From NCBI RefSeq assembly GCF_030272615.1, contig NC_081410.1, positions 118,305,140 to 118,369,139 on the forward strand: a stretch of 64,000 nt of DNA, given 5' to 3'. A program made the translations under genes and the position numbers. The stretch comes from Cryptomeria japonica (taxonomy: Eukaryota > Streptophyta > Pinopsida > Cupressales > Cupressaceae). The notes beneath the pieces are model-generated. The model did not search any database. It saw only the letters and a list, made by a program, of their open reading frames with translations, and was not told the DNA's origin. Below are positions 1 to 9,497 of this stretch, piece by piece (within the stretch, counting starts at the first letter, position 1; each line of letters starts with the position of its first letter).

Positions 1-1690
1 AAATTCTGAAGCTAGTTCTTTCTTGCATCTAATAATAAGTTCATCTTTACCAATAAGGAATAGGTCATCCACATATAGAACTAGAATTAGCATTTCATCA
101 TTGGCTACTTTAAAGTATATGTTAGAGTCAGCATCATATTTACAAAAACCTAGACTTAGCAAGTATTTATCAATTCTTTCATACCAAGCACGAGGAGCTT
201 GTTTAAGGCCATACAGAGCTTTCTTCAACCTACACACGAGTTAATTTATCCCGAATCTCATAACCCTCAGGTTGCTCAATATAGACCTCTTCCTCAATAA
301 CACCATTAAGGAAGGCAGTCTTAACATCCATCTGATGTAGTTTCCAACCCCTAGCAGCAACAATAGCTATTATCGTTCTAATAGAAGTATATCTAGCAAC
401 AAGAGCAAACGTTTTTTCATAGTCTATGCCTTCCTTTTGAGAAAAACCACGAGCTACAAATCTAGCCTTATATTTTTCAATACTAGCATCAACATTATGT
501 TTAATTTTTTTATAACCATTTAGAGGAAACAACAAATTTACCTTTGGGTCTGGGCACAATATCTCACACATCATTCTTGATGATTGACTGATACTCTTCA
601 TCCATAGCAAGCTTCCAGGCATGATGAATCAAGGCTTCTTCAACATTGCAAGGTTTAGTTTCAATGAGATTGCACATCAATGCAACATAGTTGGAGAATA
701 CCTGAGGTCTCTTAGTTTCACGGAAGGTGCCACTGGGAGCAGCAAATCTTTCAGCTTCTTGAATGGTGTTTCTTACCCAAAGAGGCCTCTTTTTGGTAAT
801 GACAATGTCACTAGGAATATCAGTGGGATTCATGGGCTCTGGTGGATCATTATGTTCTTCTTGAGGTGGAGGTTCAATCAGCTCCCTCTGAATCTCAGGG
901 TTAGTGTCAACATTTATATCTTGATTGTCATTAGCTTCATCAATAACACAAGAACCTTTCGATTTCTTAAAAGCAATGTTTTCTTCAAATATAACATCCC
1001 TACTTACCTCAACATACCTTTGACCAGGGATGAATATCCTGAATGCCTTGGAGGATTCACTGTAGCCGACTAGCATGCCTTTCTTTCTAGAAGGTTCCAA
1101 CTTTGTTCGCTTTTCCTTGGGCACATGAACATAAACGAGACTTCCAAAAATTCTGAGGTGACTGATGTCTGGTTTGGATCCTGTGAAGGCCTCTTCAGGG
1201 GTCATGTTCTTTAGAACATGGTGTGGACATCTATTCTGGATATACACTGCTGTTCTAGAAGCCTCTGCCCATAGGAAGGTCTGCAAGTCTTGATCGTGAA
1301 TCATAGCCTTTGCAGCCTCAACAATAGTCCTGTTCTTTTTTTCAGTAACACCATTTTGTTGAGGATTGTATGGAACACAAAACTCCCTCTTAATTCTTGA
1401 CTCAACACAAAAATCATAAAAGCTACTGGAGGTGTTCTCACCTCCATTGTCAGATCTTAGACATTTAATTCTTTTACCAGAGGAGTTTTCAGTTAATGCT
1501 TTAAACTCTTTAAATTTACTTAAGACTTCATCAGATTCTTTAGATTTCAAGAAGTAGATCCAAGTTTTCCTAGAGAAATCATCTATGAAGATTATGTAAT
1601 AAAGAAATCCACTAGGAGATGCTATAGACATAGGACCACATAAATCAGAGTGAACAAGTTCTAATTTGTCTTTAGGAGATTTTCACTTTT
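1..1690 (-). pseudogene. copia A pol: integrase and reverse transcriptase, frameshifted
   Basis: This is the integrase plus the first half of the reverse transcriptase of a copia polyprotein. The integrase core shows FIDDFSRKTWIY, then LRSDNGGE, then QNGVTEKKNRTI, which are the D, D and E of the DDE triad. The linker with GYSESSKAFR and the RT motif DVKTAFLNG follow. The RT active site YVDD is encoded at 64-75. The frame changes near 1675-1690, where gag-PR stops, near 565-620 between integrase and RT, and near 233-240, where two bases of a GTGTGT run appear lost before the [11 protein letters not shown] motif. The family normally makes gag and pol as one polyprotein, so these breaks abolish it. 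The remaining RT and RNase H continue off the window. Confidence 0.9.
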
Positions 1691-3145
1691 ATGAAAAGGA
1701 CTTTTAACATTTTTACCGATAGCACAACCTTTACAAGTGTTATCATGAATTTGACTGAGTTTAGGCATACCTTTGACTAACTTTTCAAGGGATGGAAGAG
1801 CTTGATAATGCAAGTGTCCAAGTCTTCTATGCCATAGCTCACAGGATTCAGGAGCCTCATTAATGAGGGCTTGAATAGGGTTAGTAGAGAGCTTATAAAG
1901 ACTATCATATCTATGACCAATTATACAAGTAGATTTAAAACTAGATTTCTTAGGCCAAGCAAGAACTTTTCCCTCAGAAAATGCAATTTGATAACCTTTA
2001 TCTTCTAGAGCAGAAATGGAAATTAGGTTTCTTTTAATTCCAGGAACAAACAAGATATCACTGAGGTGCAGAGAAATACCAGAGTCTAAATTTAGAGAAG
2101 TAGAGCTAGAATTTCTTACCGAATAACGAGCGTCATCACCAATTACCACGTGAAGGCTGGTATCCTTTTCTACTAAGTCTGAAAGATGATCACAGTAGCC
2201 TGTGATGTGTCTGGAGGCACCACTGTCAATCAACCATGTATTACTATCTGAAGGGACACTGTTAGACAGAGCGGAGATGAATAAGAAGTCATCATTTTGT
2301 TCTGAGACTTCATTTAGGTTGGCTTCACTTTGGGTAGGGTTATTCTGACATTCTTTAGCATAGTGTCCAAACTTGTCACATCTAAAGCATCGGACACGCG
2401 AGGTATCTCTTGGTTTTTTCCAAGGGTGTTGGGAACTAAATGGTCTGAATTCCCTATTTCTTTTTGGATAAGGCTTCTTCCAATTTCCCCCTTTCTTGCA
2501 TTGGGCTGCAAGCATGTGATGATCATCTACATGGGGACTTTTGGTTTGCCCTCTTGTGATGAGGCGAGACTCTTCTTGGATGCAATCATTCTTAAGGCGA
2601 TCAAGGGTAGGTAACTCAGTCTTGCCACTTATGGTTTGGATAAATGACTCCCATGAGTGAGGTAGGCCATTTAGGGCAATCATGACAAGGTCTTTGTCTT
2701 CCATGTTATGACCAATTAAACCTAGCTGATTCTTTAGTTCTGAAATTCTTATAAAGTAGGAAATAACAAAATCTTCTTTTGCCATTTTGATATTAAGTAG
2801 TTGCTGTCTTAAAGTAATTGCCCTACTGAGATTGTTAACTTCATATGTACCTTGTAGATGGATGAACATTTCCCTTGCAGTGGTAAATGGGGCAATAGAG
2901 GTGACTAGGTGGTCTTTGACTGAATCAATGAGAATCTTCCTAGCCTTGACAACATCCTTTTTGAATTGTTTTAGCTCGGCTGCATCCGTAGGTTCAGTTA
3001 GCTCTTTCACTTCAATGAATGGGAGAAGATCTTCTTCCTCTAGTGCCAACTTGATTCGAACCTTCCATGCAGTGAAATTGAGATTCCCGTCAAGCCTATC
3101 TTCCACTTTCAGCCCCATTGACCTGACCTGCAAATGCGACAACAA
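1661..3145 (-). CDS. copia A gag-protease-GAG_pre-integrase polyprotein segment
   Basis: A 494-residue open frame encodes the capsid, nucleocapsid and protease part of the copia polyprotein. Residues ~10-200 match the UBN2-type gag (DRLDGNLNFTAWKVR near the start, LNGLPHSWESF later). A CCHC zinc knuckle, CFRCDKFGHYAKEC, lies near residue 255. The aspartic protease motif WLIDSGASRHITG is near residue 305. The GAG_pre-integrase region with LWHRRLGHLHYQ and CKGCAIGK is at the C-terminus. The frame ends in a stop exactly where the integrase should continue (LVHSDLCGPM is readable in the next frame), so gag and protease are intact but separated from pol by a small indel. The initiator could be this Met or the one at residue 10, MGLKVEDRL, which is the more usual gag start. 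Confidence 0.9.
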   Translation of the reverse strand: MLSHLQVRSMGLKVEDRLDGNLNFTAWKVRIKLALEEEDLLPFIEVKELTEPTDAAELKQFKKDVVKARKILIDSVKDHLVTSIAPFTTAREMFIHLQGTYEVNNLSRAITLRQQLLNIKMAKEDFVISYFIRISELKNQLGLIGHNMEDKDLVMIALNGLPHSWESFIQTISGKTELPTLDRLKNDCIQEESRLITRGQTKSPHVDDHHMLAAQCKKGGNWKKPYPKRNREFRPFSSQHPWKKPRDTSRVRCFRCDKFGHYAKECQNNPTQSEANLNEVSEQNDDFLFISALSNSVPSDSNTWLIDSGASRHITGYCDHLSDLVEKDTSLHVVIGDDARYSVRNSSSTSLNLDSGISLHLSDILFVPGIKRNLISISALEDKGYQIAFSEGKVLAWPKKSSFKSTCIIGHRYDSLYKLSTNPIQALINEAPESCELWHRRLGHLHYQALPSLEKLVKGMPKLSQIHDNTCKGCAIGKNVKSPFHKSENLLKTN

Positions 3146-3199
3146 TCTGGAAATAAAGGAGTACTGAATTCTAAAATCTGAAAGTTGATCTAGCCTATA

Positions 3200-3211
3200 G
3201 CTCTGATACCA
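3200..3211 (-). other. primer binding site, tRNA-iMet, copia A
   Basis: The minus strand reads TGGTATCAGAGC, the complement of the plant initiator tRNA-Met 3' end used by copia elements. It marks the inner edge of the 5' LTR of element A. Confidence 0.9.
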
Positions 3212-4010
3212 TATTAATTTTAGTACTTTCAGATTGAATAAAACTTAGAAAATCAGAATTTGTTTCTAACTAGGTTAATTAGATTTATTGTTTTCCAGAT
3301 TTAAGCATAGTAAAGAAAATGAATGCATAAAGACAAGGCACAGTTACCCTGGGAAAACCTCCTAGGAGGATAAACCCAGCCAGAAAAGATCCTCAGATCT
3401 GATTATGGTTTTGAATTCAACTGATAATTACACACTTATCTAGAGTATAGATGTTGCAGTCACAAGGAAGATGACATAGAAGTCTTCACAATTAGTTTAT
3501 TGATAGAGATCATGATCTGCAGTCCTTCTAATAGGGTTTGGTGTGCATAACAAGGGTTAGCTGCACCTTTCAACTAGTTCGCAATTTGCTTGAGCCTTTA
3601 GTGTAGTTCTCTATCTTTTAATGATGATCTGCTGCCTTTAATGAAGTTCGCTATTATCAACTGCCTTGTATATGTAGTTCGCATCCTCAAGGTATATTTC
3701 GCATTTACTTGAAATCTGAATGAATGATTATTATGTGAAGTATATGCTTTATTTATAGGAGTAGCAATACTTCTAATCATGTTGGCTTGCCTTGCAAATT
3801 AAACATTTTAATTTATTTAATTTCTTTTATGCGAAATGGATAGGGTCGGCCCTATCATGGTGGCATGATGGGTTTGAGTATAGCGTGGGGACCTTTTCGG
3901 AGAAGCCGAGAGGTATAGGGCCTGGCCCTATATGTTGGAGAAGGGGTTGGCCCCCTTAGGCGGATTCCAATGTTGCCCAAGGCAATTGGAATCCGCCAGC
4001 GCTAATTACA
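3212..4010 (-). repeat. 5' LTR of copia A (outer end approximate)
   Basis: The LTR begins next to the primer binding site. On the plus strand the terminal dinucleotide reads TA rather than TG, which fits decay of a C on the minus strand. It contains a TATA box on the minus strand and the AGGTTTTCCCAGGGTAAC-like R/U5 motif near 3340-3360. The outer end is not fixed because the partner LTR is absent; about 4010-4020 is an estimate. Confidence 0.7.
3747..3758 (-). promoter_or_regulatory. TATA box of copia A LTR
   Basis: The minus strand reads CTATAAATAAAG within the LTR, upstream of the R/U5-like motif. The position suits the LTR promoter, but the transcription start is inferred only. Confidence 0.6.
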
Positions 4011-4304
4011 AACAACGGGCTGCATTAAAAAAAAAGGCCCAAACATGTCTAATTTCTTTTTTTTTTTTCAAGTCAGTCTCATTCTCTTCATCAGAATATA
4101 TACATGAAATATAATATTTAATTATAAGTCACATTTCAATGTTGTTTTTTCCTTTCTTATACTTTAAGTTATATTTCATGTATATATTGACAGGATGTTT
4201 GAGAGTGTTTTCAGATCTCTAGGAGTTATAATGCAAATTCTAGGTTTTAGAAGATCTTTTAAATTTTTAGACAGTTAAATTTCAGTAATCAACAGGCTCC
4301 TATT

Positions 4305-4475
4305 AGCATTCTCTCACTCTCTCTATCTCACTCACTTTATCTGTCCCGAATTTTAGACCTGTCTATCTCCCTATCACTCTTCCTCTATCCCCCTCTCTAC
4401 CACTCTCCATCTCACTCTCTCCTCTCTCCCCCAAGATCTAGACCTATCTCTCTACCCCTCTCTTTCTCACCCTCA
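4305..4475. repeat. CT-rich simple repeat
   Basis: About 170 bp dominated by CTCT, CACT and TATCTC words, almost purine-free on this strand. It lies between the end of copia A and the hAT remnant. Confidence 0.8.
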
Positions 4476-4516
4476 AACCCCTGCGAGCAGTGCTACCCTC
4501 AACCTAATTTTATTTA

Positions 4517-5005
4517 GCAGATGCTTGGTGGCAAAGTTGGGGTGAAAATACCCCAAATCTCAAAAATTTTACCCTTTGAATCTTATGTTAGCCTTGTAGT
4601 TCATCTAGTTGTGAGCGCAATTGGAGCTTGTTTAAGGCCATCCACACGAAGAAGAGGACCAAGTTAGCCCAAAAAACACCTTAATGACCTTGTCTTTGTG
4701 TAATATAATCTTCGGTTACGCATAAGGAAGGTAGAGGAAGCACGATCTGGTCCAGTTGATTTGGATGATATAGATCCTTACAATGATTGGAGGGCGTAGG
4801 AGCAGCCTCATTGTTTACAGAGGATGACATCAAGATTTGGAGAGGCAAGTTACGAAAGAGGAAGGAGGTGGATTTGGTTTCACACTGGATGGCATTGAGG
4901 AGGATGAGTCATTGCCAGTGCCAGGTGCAGCTAGAGGCAGAGCTACATCCAGGATGGAGGACGAGCCACAGCCTGAGCGAGTCATACCCAACTTGTTTCT
5001 TTTGT
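4517..5005 (+). pseudogene. hAT-family transposase C-terminal remnant
   Basis: Reading across three frames gives a continuous hAT transposase C-terminus. It starts ADAWWQSWGENTPNLKNF and continues with SSSSCERNWSLFKAIHTKK, which is the hAT dimerisation signature. It then reads LNDLVFVxYNLRLRIRKVEE and SGPVDLDDIDPYNDW, and ends in a glutamate-rich tail with GFGFTLDGIEEDES. Premature stops replace residues in FTLxILCxPC and after DWRA, and two single-base frameshifts separate the blocks. The catalytic N-terminal and central parts are not found upstream, where a CT-rich repeat lies. This is an old fragment of a class II element. The GCCGAG words repeated at 5097-5150 downstream may be part of the same element's end, but I could not identify inverted termini. 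Confidence 0.8.
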
Positions 5006-5164
5006 GTTCTCATTTGTTGACTCATTGGATGCATCTTCTCATTAAATTTTGCAAAAAAAATGCATTTTTAATTAAATTTATGCGTGTTTTTAAGTTGCCG
5101 AGTTTTTGCCGAGTTTTTTTTTTCAGGCCTTGGCGGGTTTTGCCGAGTGACGAGTAGTTCATCT

Positions 5165-5539
5165 ATGGCAATAACCACTAGAAGCCACCAACTCAATCAA
5201 AAAGATATTGGAGCCATGATAATGCAATCTAGTGATGAGAAAACACCTACAGTTCCTCATAGTGAGCCACATTGGGTCCTACATCTCACTACACAACAAG
5301 TTAAAGCAGTCTCTTCTCTTTTGAATCATCAAATGCTTGCTACTTATATAACCTCATTTGTTATCAAAGCCCACCATCCTCCCATATCTTCCAAACAACC
5401 TATCAAAGTTAAATGCTTTGCAGAGTTGGGGACTATGGCCTCTCGGATGAAATGGCCTACTGTCACCCAATCAACCATTATCAGTTCCACATGTGATTCC
5501 CAAATCACTCAAGTGGCTCCTCAAAACCTAACATGGTAG
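5165..5539 (+). CDS. unrecognised 125-codon reading frame
   Basis: An open frame from an ATG at 5165 (MAITTRSHQLNQKD...) runs to a stop at 5539. It follows the hAT remnant and the GCCGAG repeat cluster. The composition is protein-like (HWVLHLTTQQVKAVSSLLNH), but I recognise no domain, catalytic motif, signal peptide or membrane segment. It could be captured sequence inside the hAT element, part of the decayed host reading frame suspected at 5575-5964, or chance. No start context or splice site supports it specifically. Confidence 0.25.
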   Translation: MAITTRSHQLNQKDIGAMIMQSSDEKTPTVPHSEPHWVLHLTTQQVKAVSSLLNHQMLATYITSFVIKAHHPPISSKQPIKVKCFAELGTMASRMKWPTVTQSTIISSTCDSQITQVAPQNLTW

Positions 5540-5979
5540 CCTAAGCATTTGTGAATATGGCAACCCTATCTGTTGAACTATAGGGCACCTGTTTGTCAAT
5601 CAGCTTGGAGGCATTCTATTTGCTTCTCAAGGGGGGATGTTAGCTCCAGTTAAGGGCCTGCCAATTATCTCAAGGAAAGTTCCCTTGTTATTGCTCTGCA
5701 TGCCATAGATGGTAGCATTGAGATCTAAAGCAACATAGGAGAGCACAATATTCACTATTCATAAACTTCTGCTGGAAGAAACCTTCTCAAATATGGAGAA
5801 ATTCATGTTCCATCTCATCAATGTTTGCCATTGGCTAAATAGACAGATTGATACCATTGAAAGGTGGATATATGAGGATGGAGCAAAATAGAGACTGGAA
5901 GAGACTTGGAGAAGGAAGGGAGCTTGCTCCACCTCCTCTAAAATAAAATGCTTTTGAGGAAAAATGAAATATCCCCAAT

Positions 5980-6411
5980 AATTTTTTTTTGATTTTTGCA
6001 ATAAGATTTACAGAACAAACACAATAACCCGTTAAGGTTAGAGAAATAATCCAAAGCAACTGAAGGGAACCCTTCCACCTTTTGTTCACCGAGAGCCCAA
6101 TCTGGGAGGGTGAGAGCATACGGTGTTCCGTTGATCGTTAGCACCAAAACCAACTGAAAATTACAATGCATGGGCGGCAAGCCAGCCCCTTCTGCTTATC
6201 CAACAGGATAGAAACCAAACTTCTTGGCGGTAAACCAGCCAAGGAAAACAACAAGAAACTTAACACAATCACTCCACTGCGTCTTTCAGCGGGAGGATAA
6301 TACATAAAACTAATCACTCTACCGCATATTTCAGCGGGAGGACAATATCACTCAACCACTTATTCAGTGGGAGGACAGAAGTACAAACTGAAATTACAAA
6401 CACTAAGGTGG
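5980..6411. repeat. dispersed direct repeat, copy 1
   Basis: Nearly identical to 7268-7702, including the words GCAATAAGATTTACAGAAC and three variants of TTCAGYGGGAGGA followed by CACTC or TACCGC. It ends abruptly at the TGTAATGTCCCC start at 6412, while copy 2 continues past this point. Confidence 0.85.
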
Positions 6412-7267
6412 TGTAATGTCCCCTTTTCGGAGGACACTAAATTTTGCCCAATATACTTGTAGAATTATTGCAGGTTGTCTATTTTCAGTCCATTGTGCTA
6501 ATTTGGACAGGTTTAGTTTGATGTTGTTTCCCTCTTTAAATACACAGGTCTGTTGTTTATATCAATCTGATCTGCTGCCTATACTCAGATATATATGTGT
6601 GTGTGAAAATCCTTTCTATTCCATCAAGTCTGATTCTCTGGTTATTAATTTAATATTTCCTCTTCTTTCTCTTCAATGCCCACTTTATTACTATTCGCAG
6701 ATTTGTATTCGTGTTCTGATCTCTTTGATAAATGTTCATATCATTCTTCCAGATTTTCTTATAATTGTGACTTAGGTCTGCTTCTAAATCTGCTTCTAAT
6801 GCGTCATATATTTTTTCTATTCCATGGATCCCTACTTCTTAAATGAAAACTTCTCCACTTTATATCCTTCAATGTGAGGGAGAATCACACCTCTTCATCA
6901 TGTATGCCCTTTGGCAATAGACACACCCTTCACCCTTAGCATCCTTTAAAAGAGTGTGTCTCTTTATTATTTATGTCCTTTGAAAGGGACACAACCTTTC
7001 ACAATCAGTTCTGCACTTCTTATTTAAACCATATCTGCACTTTTGATTCCCAAATTATTCCCCTCGAATGAGGTTATCTTCTCCCTTTTATATCTCATGT
7101 TTGAGGGAGTCACAACTTTTCATTTCATGTCTTTTGACCATTCATTTACTTAATTAAATTTTAATTATATTAACTATATTATTTTATATTTTAATTTAAA
7201 TTATATTTTAATTCTTTTGTAGTTTAATATTATTATTTATTATTATTATCATTATTTATTATTAAAT
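6412..7267 (+). repeat. plus-strand LTR-like segment between the two repeat copies
   Basis: Begins TGTAATGTCCCCTTTT, like other LTR starts in this window, with a TATA-like TTTAAATA near 6535-6542. Its right end is an AT-rich run (7140-7265). No matching 5-bp duplication was found, so it is either truncated or not a clean solo LTR. No protein-coding gene is evident. Confidence 0.4.
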
Positions 7268-7702
7268 CATAATTTTTATTTTATTTTTGCAATAAGATTT
7301 ACAGAACAAACACAATAACCCGTTAAGGTTAGAGAAATAATCCAAAGCAACTGAAGAGAACCCTTCCACCTTTTGTTCATCGAGAACCCAATTTGGGAGG
7401 GTGAGAGCATACGGTGTTCCGTTGATCGTTAGCACCACAACCAACTGAAAATTACAATGCATGGGCGGCAGGCCAGCCCCTTCTGCTTATCCAGCAGGAT
7501 AGAAACCAAACTTCTTGGCGGTAAACCAGCCAAGGAAAACAACAAGAAACTTAACACAATCACTCCACTGCGTTTTTCAGCGGGAGGATAATACATAAAA
7601 CTAATCACTCTATCGCATATTTCAGTGGGAGGACAATATCACTCAACCACTTATTCAGTGGGAGGACAGAAGTACAAATTGAAATTACAAACACTAAGGC
7701 GG
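7268..7702. repeat. dispersed direct repeat, copy 2
   Basis: Second copy of the 5980-6411 unit, differing at a small number of positions. It continues uninterrupted into 7703-9336, so this copy shows the original context. Confidence 0.85.
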
Positions 7703-8472
7703 CCCAGCCAACCTCTTCCACTTATGCAGTGGGGATTACAATGAGCACTTCAAGTTCTAATAAGAGGTTAGTACTACTAACCAATGATGCAAAGATGATT
7801 ACAATGAAGTACTACAAGAATACAATAATCAACTAAAACAGATTTTAAGCCACTAACACAAAATTAACCAATCTGATATAAAATGACAGCAACTCCCAAA
7901 CTGGACCAGCAACACTGAAAATACCCACAACTCACTTCAAGCCACACTGAATCGCACCAAAATAGAAGCGAATGAAACTAACAACTAAGGTGAACTAACT
8001 CAAACCTCAAACCAGGCCAAAGGAAGCCTCAACTGTGATGCACACAACCCAATGCATCTCCCTGAATGGTATGGCCTGCTGCAAAATTCGACGTGCCACC
8101 AAAAATCCAAAACATCTCGTCCCAATCTGCAATTTGGTGAAGTATATTGCCCAGGGGATATGGTGAGATAGAACGGCTACCCAGAATGCAATGCTCGATA
8201 GGCAAGGAGATATGAATGAAATGAAGCTTCAGCCACCACGTCCAGCAGCTCCAATAAATCACAGCAGCAAATAACTTCTTCAAATCCACACCAACACAAA
8301 CCACAGGAACACCAAGTGAACACCAAAAACTAACCACAACTAGGAGTGATGTCTCACACTCGAAATTGCAAAGGAAAATGTAGGAGGTTTTCACCCTCGA
8401 AGAAGTCTGGAGTCATTCCGACAACATAACATTATAATTTCTCTGGATGATCAATTGAGGAGCCAAGCACTT

Positions 8473-8546
8473 GTATATATAGATTTCCAGTCTGAAATTC
8501 AAATTCAACGTATATATAGATTTCCAGTCTGAAGTTCAAATTCAAC
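8473..8546. repeat. 37-bp tandem duplication with TATA motif
   Basis: Two adjacent 37-bp units starting GTATATATAGATTTCCAG differ at one base. On the minus strand each holds a TATATATAC box, so the duplication doubles the putative LTR promoter. Confidence 0.85.
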
Positions 8547-9497
8547 TCCCTCCAATTTCACCTCTCAAATTTGCATTTCATTTCAAATGGTGGACCCAAG
8601 CATGGCTCCCCCTACCTTAGTCAAAAATCGCACCTAGCGAAGAGGACCACGATTTTGGCATAAAATAAACTTGGCCAAATAAAATAAAGTCTTCTTAATA
8701 TTCATTTTGACGTCCCCCTTCATAACATCAATAATTCACCAAGCAAAACTTAGGATAAATCAAAATATGCATAATTCCCAATATCATTAATCAGTAATAG
8801 AATAATTAAATACTAAACCTTAGGATAAGGAAATAATGTTTAATTGAATAACTTATAACTTCGATACTGATTACCACAAAATCCAGGATGAAGCTGAGCA
8901 ATGAAGACCATTGAACTGCACTGGATCAGGATCTTGTCTAAGACTGCTAAAAATAGAAATGCCCAATACTGCCACTTACTAAAAATAGTAAGTCATGAAA
9001 TACTGCTCCGAAAAGCATGATATTCGCACCCAGAGAGAGCTTGGGAAGCTCAACAAAACTGCATCATCCAAACAACCAAACCCTAACTTACTAAAAATAG
9101 CAAGTTCACATTTCACCAAAGAGTCAATTGCATGTTATGCCACACTGGAGTTCATGGAAAACCTAGAAGGAAACCACAAGCAGGACTGAAGAATTCCCTT
9201 CTGACTAACCCTAACAAGCTCGTGCAAAACTCCACAAAAGTTGGAAACCCTAATTCTCCTTTCCACATAGCCTACGGGTCTCCAGAATAGGCCAATGGAC
9301 CATTGAATGCATCATCACTGAGAAGGGGACATTACAAAAAAAGCTCGGGGCAATGCAACGGGCAGGGGAATGAGAGATACGTGTCCGTATTCAGGCCTCA
9401 GACTAAGCAAGGCTCTCTAAACTGGACTAATATTGATTTGTTGTCTATGAGGGAAGAATATGATTCTTGATATCCATGCATGTACATGCTTGTTCAG

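Larger units (their letters stand above)
1..4010 (-). mobile_element. Ty1/copia retrotransposon A, truncated by window edge
   Basis: Read on the minus strand, the order is LTR (about 4010 to 3212), primer binding site, gag, protease, integrase and the start of reverse transcriptase, which is the Ty1/copia order. The RNase H region and the 3' LTR lie beyond position 1. The outer LTR end is uncertain because its partner is not in the window. Pol carries at least three frameshifts, so this copy is not autonomous. Confidence 0.9.
5965..9336 (-). mobile_element. composite LTR-derived insertion (solo LTR with rearranged copy)
   Basis: The right end reads AGAAGGGGACATTACA at 9321-9336 and the left end TGAAATATCCCC at 5965-5976, an imperfect inverted version. 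Both are flanked by AAAAA (5960-5964, 9337-9341), compatible with TG...CA LTR ends and a 5-bp duplication, though an A5 duplication is weak evidence. Inside, a 430-bp segment occurs twice (5980-6411, 7268-7702). A second plus-strand LTR-like start, TGTAATGTCCCC, is at 6412. A minus-strand TATA motif lies at 8473-8481. No gag or pol coding was found. The most economical reading is a minus-strand solo LTR that was rearranged or received part of a related LTR in opposite orientation. Confidence 0.5.
5755..9497 (+). pseudogene. candidate exon split by the 5965-9336 insertion
   Basis: Plus-strand codons at about 5755-5959 (IHKLLLEETFSNMEKF, then RQIDTIERWIYEDG) and at 9342-9491 (NERYVSVFRPQTKQG, WTNIDLLSMREEYDS) look protein-coding. 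If the insertion at 5965-9336 and one A5 duplication copy are removed, the two pieces join with a one-base shift near the junction. A GT donor follows CAG at 9497. There are in-frame TAG and TGA stops. I do not recognise the product. The stretch is short enough that chance cannot be excluded; tblastn of the joined segment against seed-plant proteins would decide. Confidence 0.3.

Noticed and set aside
7140-7265. AT-rich stretch as a matrix attachment region or origin
   Set aside because: Only base composition supports it; similar AT-rich runs are frequent in this window.
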